From Brachionus manjavacas (lineage: Eukaryota > Rotifera > Eurotatoria > Ploima > Brachionidae), in NCBI GenBank assembly GCA_019054805.1, contig JAHQIY010000002.1:8680001-8744000 (forward strand): a DNA stretch of 64,000 bases, in the 5' to 3' direction. The notes under the pieces were generated by a model that saw nothing but the letters and a program-made list of their open reading frames with translations, searched no databases and was not told where the DNA came from. Positions 35,771 to 47,900 of this stretch are shown here, in pieces. Position 1 is the first letter of the stretch. The number at the start of each line of letters is the position of its first letter. A program made the position numbers and the translations under genes.

Positions 35771-35978
35771 CTTAAATTAAAACTTAAAAAAATTTTTTCA
35801 AAATTTATTTAAAAAAATAAAAATTCGTGGCTATTTAGGGAATTAGAATTTTATTTCTAATAATATTACCAATCGGCTTAAATGACTAAAAATTCAAATT
35901 CAAATTCAAATTAATTAACATTTCTAAAAACTAAATTTTTTTATTAAAGTCTAAAAATTGTCTAAAAATGTCAATAGA
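35771..35978. other. 208-bp spacer between the tandem GBA2-like genes
   Basis: It lies between the stop of copy B (35979) and the start of copy A (35770), both on the minus strand. It contains a minus-strand AATAAA (35940-35945), probably the poly(A) signal of copy B, and a short ATTCAAATTCAA repeat. There is little room for a promoter and a 5' UTR for copy A. Confidence 0.5.
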
Positions 35979-38900
35979 TCAAGTTCTATTTTCAAGCGCA
36001 TACTGCACCGCCCAGATTGAAAGCGGCCTCATGTAGCCTAGACTCCGGTACTCGTTTTTCTTGTTCAGCGCTTCGGGAGTTTGGAATGCAAGACCTAGTT
36101 CGTAGTAGAGCGATTTGTACAATTCATCTAGTGTTGACCAGGCCATTTGGTGCAAATTTTCAAAAATTAACAACGACACAAATGAATTGGTCACTCCGAT
36201 CCACATCTCTTCGGATTGAATACTTGTTTTGTCCACAGAGCCGTCCGGACGCATGCCATTCACTGCTCCGCGCTTTCCTTTCTCAAACATAGCAACATTA
36301 TGCGCATAAATCGACTCCAAACAACTTTGTATTTTCTCTTTGTCAAAAACCTTAAAAATTCAATAAACTATTAAATCTTTTTTTTTGAAAAAAAAACTCT
36401 ATTAAGTTACATAACTAGCAAGCTTATCAAAAACACATGATTTCAAACTAATTGAAAGTCTAAATAATTGCTTTTTTATTTTTGGCAAAAGATTGTCTTT
36501 TTTGTTTTGTAAAATAACTTAGACTTTGATTCAGTCTTGTTTATCTTAGAGTTTTAAATTGATAAATTAAATGTGCCAAGATAAATATTTTATTGAAATA
36601 AAAATTGTTGTTTCAGCATAGGCCTAATGTGAATGAATAATAATTACCTAGATATTTGTTAAAATAATTTCAACTTTTTAACAAAAGCATGTAGTTTAAC
36701 CAAAAGAAAAATTGAAATTATTGATCCTGCAAATTTAATGAGTGGAAAAATGAAATTTTCACTTTGAGTCATTTGAGAAAATTTTTAAATTGAAGAATTT
36801 TTTTGTCCTAATGATGAATGTTTTAATTAAAAAAAATTCATTACTTTTTTTATTTTGTGGTGTTTTTTTTTGCTAGTTCTAGTATCCTCGATTGGTTTGA
36901 CATGGAAATCAAATAAACTTAACATTTTTTTAACACTCTGAAAATTAAATCTTCATTGAAAACAAAATAGACAATTTAATGTCATCTTTTTTGGTCAGTC
37001 AAGATGAATATTGTTAGGAAACTAAATGATAAAAAAGTCAATTTGGTCTTTGTGATCAAGTATTTGCCAAAATTTGTAATACATTAACATTTTTCAGATC
37101 TAAGTTCTATCTAATTTATCAGAAAAAATTTCTGTATTTTAATTGAAAAAAATTTTACATAGATTCTTAAAATTAGATTAAATTTTATTTTTGAAAAAAA
37201 ATGAAATTTATGCATCTGGTAACGAACATATATAATCTAATAGAGTGGTGATTAAATAACATTTCTAGTCCCTATATTCTCATCAGAACACGCAATCCAC
37301 TCAGCAACAGCTTAATGCCACAATAAACAGCTATACTTAAAGTAAATTTTGAAAAATTTTATAAAAATGAAAAGAAATGAAATTTCACAGACAACTCTTT
37401 TTTAATGAAAAATATTTTTTTTAGATTTGGAATGATTTTGCCAAGCTTTTGAATAAAATTTTTGAATTTTTGTAACTATCTCATGATGGTATAAATTTTT
37501 TCATTTTTAAGGGAAAAAATTTGAGAATTTCGTTCAAGGTTTAGCAAAATCATTTCTCAAAAAGGTAATTTATAAAATATTTACGAAAATTTTTTTTATT
37601 TTTTATCTTTCTGAATTTAAATTTAAATCTGTTAGAAAAAAATTAACTGAACTTTTTAGGTAAATATTGTAAAGTGGTGTTCCGGATTTAGTAATTTACG
37701 ATAATTTACGTAAAAAATAGTAAATTTACCGATTTTTACGTAAAATTTGGTAAATTTCGATCATTTTACGTAAATTTATGTAAAAAAAAAATGTCCAAAA
37801 AATTGAAATAATTTGGCACTTTTTAAAAAAAAATGAATTTTTTTATCCTTCTATATTTATAATCAAAATTATAAAAAAAAAAAATTTAGCATAATTTACG
37901 TAAATTTTGGTAAAATGTAATCAATTTAATGGTAAAAAATAGTAAAAAATTGTAAAATGTCAAAATTACATTCAACATTTAAAAAAGGTTAAAATTGAAA
38001 ATTTAAAATAAAATTTAAATAATTAAAATAAAATCGAGATGGTTAAATTTTTTGTGTTTGAATTACAAAATGTATCCTATGTTGAAACAGCATTGAAAAA
38101 GTCCGATGTTTCAAATATTTTTTTAGTTTCAAAAAAAAAAAATTTAAGTTAATATTGCAAACATTTTCATATTTGAAATTAAATTTTTTGGTGAAATAGA
38201 ATGAGTTGAATTTTTGTTTGAGAATTAGAAAAAATATTGAAAATTCTTTTTTAACTTTTAAGCAATTCATTTATTTATTTTTTACCGAGCAAATGCTCCT
38301 TCAGAATAAAAACATATTAAAAAACTAAAAATAAAGTTAAATAATATAAAATAAAAAAAAATGAATAAAAAAAAAGATAAATAATTCACTTAGATAAAAG
38401 TTTATATTCAGTCGTTAAAAACTGGGTCTTGTCGGTTAGGTGAATCACTTATTATCCGAAAAATTCTTGTTCCCAGATTTTGTGAGCTCCAATTTGGTTC
38501 ATCCAATTTTTTTGTTCAAAATAGAATTAAAAGTGAACCAAAATAGAATAAGACGAATAATTTTTAGATTATGTGAAAAAATTGAATAAAGCTGTTTAAT
38601 AGAATGCCTAATTCTCGAAACTGATGTAAAAATTAGTTAATAGTTTTTTAGGTTTTTTTTATTTAAGAAGGAGCTTTAGAAATAGCTTAGAATTTGATCT
38701 GATCTTTTTGACCTGGTATTACTCTTTCAACAATTTCAAATACCCAAATGCGCTCTCTCCTTAAATCTTTGCCTTTCAGCACAAAATGTAAAAAAAAAAT
38801 TAATATTAATATTAATTTAAAGAAAATTAAAATTAATTTTTCACCCTTTAAGTGTTTGACTTTGGCGAACAAAGATTCATCTATTTCGCAAAATTTACCT

Positions 38901-41900
38901 ACTCCACCAAACATTAAATTTTCTATGTAATTATTTTTTCTATCTTATTTTTTATCATTACATTAGACTTTTTCTAAATAGATGAAGAAATTTCAAAATA
39001 GGTGAACAATTTTAGATTAGGTCAAACACAAAAAATTTAAGTAATAGAAGATCAATGAGGTCGGTCAAACAATTAAAAAGCTTTAAAACTATTTAAAATA
39101 TTTTTTTAAACGTAAAAAATGTAAATAAATTTTTTTTTTAAATTAATTAAAAATTCTAACTAATCATTTTTTACAATTTTTTACTATTTTTTGATTTAAA
39201 TTTTTTACATTAAATTGATTACATTTTACCAAAATTTACGTAAATCATGCTAAATTTTTTTTTTTTATAATTTTGATTATAAATATAGAAGGATAAAAAA
39301 ATTCATTTTTTTTTAAAAAGTGCCAAATTATTTCAATTTTTTGGACATTTTTTTTTTACATAAATTTACGTAAAATGATCGAAATTTACCAAATTTTACG
39401 TAAAAATCGGTAAATTTACTATTTTTTACGTAAATTATCGTAAATTACTAAATCCGGAACACCACTTTACAATATTGTACCACTGTACTTTTGTAAATTT
39501 ACGTAAATTTACAATATTTTACATTAAAATCGGTAAATTTACTAATTTTTACGTAAATAATTTATTTTACGAGATCTTTCCGCTTAAAATTTTTCTGAAG
39601 AAGAATTTCTTTTCATCAGCTAATTTTTTACAATAAAATTATTTTTTTCACCAGAAAAATATTTTTTTAAACAAATAAACCCAAAAATATGAAGTATAAA
39701 CAGGCAAAAAGATTCTAATTATTTTTTGGTCTAATCTTCTCTTTTTTTTTCTTGCTGGTTGGTAAGTTTGATTTTCTGTTGTTTATCAATTCATCATGAT
39801 TGATTTTCGAAGTGTCAAAGTAAAACAAAAAATTCAAATAAATAGGCTTAATATTATTTTTCAGAATAAACCACATCTTTTAGCTTAATAACGGATTGTG
39901 GGTGAAATTTGTTATAATTTAAATACTTAAGATTTGAATAACTAAAAAATTGCTCGACTTTTTTTATTTTTTTTTATTTTACAGAAAAGTTCAACCTTCA
40001 TTCTTTCACGTAAGGTTCCTTCTATTAAAAACATAATAACATCATAACAAAAAAAGAAAAAATTGCCTTCTTCTCATCTGTTTTTAGTTCACTTTTATTA
40101 GAAATTTTTAAATTTATAATTAAATTAATTTGAAAGAAAATATTAGCCACAAATAGATCGAGTGAAATTGGTAAAATTAATTTAACACTAAAAAAATTTA
40201 TTTGAATTTAAACCTTAATGTGAAACAGAAAGGGTTTAATTTTTATTTAATATATTGAAAATTCTTTTTTAAACTTTAACAAAAACAAAATGTCGATCAC
40301 CACACTCGATCTCAGGCGCAAAAGAAACGATTTAATTCAATTTTTCAAGTCATTGAATGAGCTCGAGCGTATCGAGTGGTATCAAAGACGGTATCTTAAA
40401 TCAAGCGTCATTCAAGATGTTCCTGCGGCCTCAACAAGAGGCAACAAAAGGCGGGTCAGGTCACAAAGCTTCACTTCACGTGAAATCAACTACTTTCACT
40501 CGTCGGTCAGTACAAGAATGCACTTTTTTACTAATAGAGTATCCACGATTTGGAAAAAGCTGCCGGACAGTACAGAAAACGCTAGTAGTCTCAATATTTT
40601 CAAAGCAAGATTGGATTTTTGGCTTAGAGAAGAAAAGAATAGGAAAAAGCTTGGTTAATGGTGTTTCAAGAATTCAAAAATCATCACAAGATACATTGTT
40701 TTATTCATTTGTCTTTATATTATGGTATCTTATTTATTGGCTTTTGTATTTATATTTTTTTTATATTTCTATCCATGTGAACGGTTATTAAGGGCAGTCG
40801 AGAAAATTAGCTAAGAGGATAGATTCAAATGTTATGATGCCCAGGCTCAGAGGCGCATAACATTTCAGGTATTCAGGCTGCTACAGTTGACCGTTTTTTT
40901 TTGGGGCTCTGGCCCACGTTCCAGCTTGTGGGTTTCCACGCAGCAAAATTACTACTAATAATGCTACTAAATAACTCAAAAAATGAGCCTATTTAAATTT
41001 TGAATAAAAGACGAAGTTAATATATAAAAGTTTCTATTGAACCACAAGCTAAATCCGGTAGAAGGATAAGGCTAAGTCTTGTTTAGTAAAACAATTAAAT
41101 TAGGTAAAACTAAGTAATTTAGGCTATAAATTAAATAATTTTTGTTTTGATTTTTTTAATTCGGTTTTTTTTTTCAGTCAAACTTGACTAAATTAAGTAA
41201 AAATAAAATTAATAATTTTGTACGTCTTTTTTTGTATTTATAATTTTGTTCAATAAAAAAAAATTTATACGTAAATTAAGTAATTTGTACATTTTTTTAT
41301 TCGAGATTCTAAGTTAATTAACAGTACAGGTAATGTTTCTTCAAAAGATTTGATTAACTATTTAGAAAAAAATAAAATCATTAAAAATTATTAAAAATTT
41401 TTGCTTTTCAAGTAAAAGTGTATTTATTTTAAAGACTAGACGAATTTTAATTTTAGTAAATTTAAATAAAAACTTAACAACTTTTTAGGACTGGTTAATA
41501 TTTTACCACTGGTGATATTATTTACATGAATTGTCTTTGAAAGTAGATTTTTTGCTCAAAGAAAAAAATTTTTAATATCTGATTTAATTTTTTGTGTTCG
41601 AATTAAAAAATGTATCCAATATTGAAATAACATTGAAAAAGTGCGATGTTTCAGATATTTTTTTCAGTTTCAAAAAAAAAATAATTTTAAGTTAATATTG
41701 CAACCATGAAAAACTCTGTTTTTTTTTTTATAAATTTTGACTTTGGGTTTGTGATATGTTGATCCTTAAAGATAATATTAGTAATTTAAAAAACTTGCTA
41801 CGCTCTGTTTTCCATTTTTCATAAATTAAGTATTTGTTAAAATGCACCAAACGAAAGTAAATTATCCCTAAAGTCAAAATTTTATAAGAAGAAAACAAAG

Positions 41901-44900
41901 TTTTTCGGGTCTAGTAGCTTAAAACAACAACTATGGAAACTATGGTTCACCTGTTACTGTAATAATTCTTGTTCTCAGATTCTATGAAATATTATATATT
42001 AGTTGACCTGATCTAAAAATTGTTTACCTATTTTGAATTTTTTTTTATTTTTTTAGAAAAAAGCTAATTTGATGATAAAAAATTAGATAGAAAAAATAAT
42101 TACATAGAAAATTTAATTTAAATTTATTATTAAATGAAAAAATAAAAGAACCAATAGTTCACAAAACCAAAAACAATTGAATATAAACTTTAATCTGAAT
42201 GAATTATTTATCTTTTTTTTTCTTTTTATCCATTTTTTTTTATTTTATATTATTTAACCTTATTTTTCCATGGATAGACAATGAGATCAAACTTTTAAAA
42301 AATCAACTTCCTTTTTGTACTTTCTGTACTTTTAGTACTTTTTCTAATTAATTTATTTGGCCCTGTTCCTTTTTGTACTTTTGGTGATTAATAGTAATTT
42401 TAATCATTCTATTAAAACTTAAACGGGGTCCGGGGCGGAGCCCTGGTTTAGGGATTCGGGTATGCTGAAGGTAAGAAAAATATTAGTTAAATTTAAAATT
42501 TATATTTAAAATATTGATTAATAAAAGGTTTTTTTATTACCATTAAGAACAAAAAGTACAAAAAGGAACAGGGCCAAATAAAATAATATTCTGAAAAAGT
42601 ACAAAAAGTACAAAAAGTACAGAAAGGATTTTTACTTTTAAATATTTTCATTGTCTTTACCTCTATTTTTCCAAACAAAAATTAATCTCATTCTACTTCA
42701 CCAAAGAGTTTAATTTCAAATATGAAAATGCTTGCAATACTGACTTATAATTATTTTTTAATTTAAAACTGACAAAAATATTTGAAACATGGCATTTTTT
42801 CAATGTTACTTCAACATTGGATACATTTTGTAATTCAAACACAAAAAATTAAACCATCTCGATCTGCAATTTATTTTTTTTGATCAAAATAATGCTCCTT
42901 TTAAATGATTCCACAAGATTTTTGGATAATGAACAATATTAAATTGATCGATTTGAATGATAAAAATCCGCAAAATATTAATTGATACTAGATAAAATGA
43001 TGAATCTACTAGATAAAAAAGATTATTTTTACTATATAATGAATTTATTCACTAGATAAAAAAATTAGCTCCTATAAAAAAAAATTAATCAATATAAATT
43101 GAGAGAATTTACTATATAAAATAATTCATTGATATCAATTGAGATTAATTCATCCGATAAAATTGACACTAGATAATACAATTTTGAACTCGAGTTTTAA
43201 ATTAAATAATTAATTGACATTTAATTAGATTGATAATATAAATTGCTTTCTTAAATTACTTTGAATCTATATTTAACTAAAAATGACCCAAAATGAATCT
43301 TTTTCATCTTATAGTAGCGAGGATTCCGATTCAAGCACTGAGGCTACTACCACAGAGACTTACGAGATAGTACCAAGGGAAAATCTACAAGCAACGCTAC
43401 CTTGTACTTTTAATCAAGCTCAAGCAGATTTAGTTGAAAATCAAAATGCGCAAAGAAAAAAACGAGGGAAAAACAAAGATTATGAGCTCCAAATCGAGTG
43501 TCAAAGCCTTAAAGAAGCGATTGATTATATCAACCAACTAGACTCGGTTAAATGGACTCGATGTGATACAAGAAGAACAAATGAAGGAGAAAAACGCTTC
43601 TACAATTGCTTAAAAGAGTGTCCCAAAAGATTATATCTTTTGTTGACTGCCGATACCTTATGATTCTTATTATTCTCACGTCACGTCAATTTTATACATT
43701 GATTTCAATGAGGCAGATTGGAAAAATAGTCGTTGTAGTTGTCCGTATTGGCCTAAACATTATATTTGCAAACATGTTATTGCTCTTGCCGAGCGTCTAC
43801 TTTTGTTCGAGTTTCCTGCAAATGTAAAAGTAATTCCGATCGGTCAAAAAAGACAAGCAGGTAGACCAAAAAACACAGCAGAATGCTTAGACAAACAACC
43901 TGGTGAGCAAATAAGCGATTCAAGCGATGAAGACACTTACGAAGACTACTTTGACATACCAGTAAACCAGCAAGTTAACCAACGTGTAAATCGTACAAGC
44001 GAGATATTTGAAATGGAAGTTTTAGAGTCTCTTGAAAACATTAATTCCAAATCGCCAGATATTATCGAAACCAAACGTGGGCGTGGTAGACCGAAAAAGT
44101 GTGACGCGGGTTCTAATTCAAACAAAGTCGCGAGTCAAAAATCAACAGCTAAAAGAACATCTTCAAATAACAATGCCGACGAAAACGTGCAAGTAATTAA
44201 AAGTAAAAGAAGAAGAATTAATTAGTCTTAATTTAATTAAATTTTATTTGCTTTTTTTTTCATTTTTTTATCTTGTATTTTTATTTTTTATCTAATGAAA
44301 TATCTAAATAAATAGTCGTTTATCTTTTTATCTAAGGTTTTAATAAAATATCTAGTAATATTCATCTGTTTTATCTATTTTTTTATTATCTAGTAAAATT
44401 CATCATTTTAGCTAGTTCAATTAATTATATGCCATAAAAATCTCATGTTGAATTAATTAGTTCAAAATTAGATCAAATTGTTTTCACATAATTAACAAGA
44501 AATTTATTAGAACAAAAAATATTATCAATAGGTCAAAAAATTGGCTAGCTTCAACTTTTTTTTCCAAAGAGACTAAAACTGATTTTGTTTATCTAAGCTA
44601 TGCAAAAATTTTAAAAATTTCACAAATATTTATAATTAATTAAATGAATAAAAATTACATTACAGAGTAATTGCGGAAGCTAGTTTTAATTGGTAAAATT
44701 TATGGACCAATTTCGGTCTTTCTTTGGTTTGAAAAAAAATTTTTTTAATCAAATTATCTTTTTTAATTAGTCAAAATTATAAAATAAATAAACATTTTGC
44801 TCATTCATATATCTGTATTCTTTTAGTCCGAGTATGATAAATAATGTTATATGTTTGCAAAGTTTAATTTTTTTTTTTACATATTAAAATGCCAGAAAAA

Positions 44901-47900
44901 TCACCAATAATTAGTTGGTTTTAGGTCTGGCAAATTCTAAAAAATATAAAAAAAACTACCTCATTTTCAAATCCAGAGCACCTCAAATACCAATGGCCAC
45001 AGCACATGTCTGTCATAATGCTGTCATTGTAATCACTATTGCTGCAGTCGTATTTATAGTACTTTCCATTCCACAATTTTTTGTCATAAGCTTCTTTGGC
45101 TCTCTTCAATGTTGGCTCATATTTTTGCAAAGTTTCTCTGTCACCAAGTAGATTGGCTATTTTGCAGACACACGAAAGTGTAGCTACGTGCAGTCCACCG
45201 CAGTAGGCGCTGGCGCCAGTCACCGACCAGGCGTCATAGGTTTGATCAGGCAGGCCTTCGCTGTCAATCAAACCATCGCCGTCATGGTCCTGCGTTTGAA
45301 CCGTAATCATCAACAGCTTGATGTACGGCCACATGTACTCCAAATACTCGTGGTCTTTTAGATAGAAATAATCTCTGTAGACAGTGAGAATAAATTTTAG
45401 ATTCAAATCTTTCCAGTCTTTGGCGTCGTGGATCAGATAGGCATTCAGGTTGGTCCATGGCTGGTCATCGGGATCTCCGACATCATGCGGAACAGTTTTG
45501 AGCGTTTTGCGCCAGCCTTCTTTTCCATTGAACAAAAACACCCTATGTTCTTTGTCTTCGAAATTGATGGTCTCGGCAATGTGGTACTGTATGCTCAAGT
45601 GAAGATTTGGCCACAGCTGCAGCAAGGCAAAGTTGGCGTAAAAATGAACGTCATATGTGTTGTACATTCGGTATTCATGTCCTTCCAAATAGGCGAACAG
45701 GCCGTAGGTTTCAAAATGTTTGATGTCCGAACGGTCAGCATTAATCCACAAAGTACCGCCGTCAGACAAAAAGTACAATTCGTTGAAGAGGGCACATTTG
45801 TAAATATGTGAAGCGTTTCTACAATTTTTTTGTTTTTATTAATTATTAAAATTTTATGATTTTCTAAAAATTTAATTATAATTTACTCGTTTTTGAGTAT
45901 AGGACGTCTCCAGCCTAAAAGAGAATTTATCCAAGCATTTTTTTGGCTTAAAGAGTAGCATGACACATCAAAAAGTGAATTTGAATCATAGAAAAATTTT
46001 GTATAATATCTTTTATAGACTTTGTTTTGATTGCCGCCAAAAAACAAGTGAGGCATCCACCAAACCAGCGAAAAATCAATTGTTTCAGTTGACTCGGCTT
46101 TTAATTTGGCAGTGACACATACAGCCACTGTCAATTTGTTGGCTGACGAATGTCTCTTGGGTACCAGTGAAGCGTCGACTAATTGCAAAACAAGTTATTT
46201 TTATGCTCAATTAAAATTTGATAAGATATACATTCGGTATTATCTAATTGTCCATCTTCTAGCAAATCAGCCCAAAGACTTGTACCTAAGTTTTCGTCAT
46301 CTGTGTAAAATTGGCAATTGAATGTGACATGAGCGTTTTTCTATTACAAAAATAGAAAATTTTTCAAATTTTTTTATTATTATTGTAAATAAAATAATTT
46401 CATTTTTTTGTAAATGAATAATTTAAATTAGCTAAGAAAAAATTTATAAACAAAGCCACCCTAATCAATTTTTTCATCATTGAGAAAATGCTTTGAAAAT
46501 TTTGCTTGTTTGAAAAATATTTAAGAGCTTTTCAAAATTGTTCCCTCATTTAAATTGAGTTTAAAAAAATCTTTATAATTTAAAAATTAAAAATTATAGT
46601 TTTGAGTATAAAGCATATTTATGGCACAACCACGACTTTCGGGAACCATTTTTAAAGCTTACACTAACTTTGCCACAGTCGAAATAATACCAAAAAATTA
46701 CATTTTTCATATTCTATCCAAAAAGCACACTGACGCTGGCTTTCAGTAGCACAGCCAGGATTTTCTGGCGCATGGGGGGATTACAGCCTGTTTTAATGGG
46801 GACAAAAATTATAAAAATTATTTTATTGATGAAATATAAACAATTCAATAATTAATATTAATCGGATATAAATTTTTTAAAAGAATTTAATCTTCTATTT
46901 TTACTTTTAACAAAAATTTCTAAAATTTTATCAACATTTAAAAAATTGACTTCTTCTAATTCTATGCTTAAAATTGAGATTCTTTCCCTTAGATTATAAA
47001 GCATTAAAATAATAAAATAATACATTTAAACGCGATAATCAAGAGCTTTAAAATAAAAAAATGAAAATAAATTAAGATGAACTATTTCAAATTTTAAAAA
47101 AAGATCACAATACATGCAATTAAAAATAAAAAATATCCTCTTGACTTTTTTAATAACTAATTTTAAATCAAAGTATAATTATTTGTTCACTAGTTAAATT
47201 TGATTTTATTAAAAATTTTTTTTTTAGTCATAAGCTTATAGAAATAAATAACTCAAAACCATTTTGGCCTTTATTAAAAGGTTTTTTTTTCTAATAAATT
47301 ATTCGACAAATTTGTGGAAAGCAAATTAACCCACACACTTATCGTAAAAGAAACAGAAAAGTATCAAAAAAGCACAAATCAAAAATGGAAAACCCCTTTC
47401 GACCTATTTAAAGAAAAAATTCAAATAAAATAAACAATATTTTATGTTCTTACAATTTTCATTGTTCAAGCAATTTTTCAAGAATATTTAACTTAATTAA
47501 ATCAAAATTATTCAATTTTTTTGAATAACATTTACTTTTTGCTCTAATTTATGTGTTTTTTCAATTTCTTAAAAAACCAAAAATAACATCTACAAATCTC
47601 AAAATTAACGCTAACGTGGCTGAAAGTGAGAATTAATATTCATTCCAAACAGCCAAGGGATTTTGTTATTTTTTGATTTTGTTCCAAATTATAATTAGTT
47701 CTTTTGGACACATCTCAACATTTGAGTCTCCTGAACTGTTTATTAAAGATGGTCACAATTTTTTTTTACATTTTTTTGAAATGTAAAATATTATGATTCA
47801 AATTTAGTAATGTAAGAGATAAAGTAGACAATTATATGAAACAAGACATGACTGAGCTACCGATCTCTAACGAGACCGAGATGATTGTCAAAAAAGCCTT

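Noticed and set aside
35171-36292. Plus-strand frames opposite the GBA2-like exons (also near 45.4 kb and 50.9 kb)
   Set aside because: Antisense shadows of conserved coding exons; they repeat in both gene copies for that reason.
38687-38930. Overlapping frames on both strands in the foldback centre
   Set aside because: Low-complexity Ile/Leu/Lys; no motif and located in repeat sequence.
46745-46800. GC-rich CAGTAGCACAGCCAGGATTT stretch as a DNA-transposon end
   Set aside because: No partner terminus or target duplication was found, so it is only mentioned, not called.
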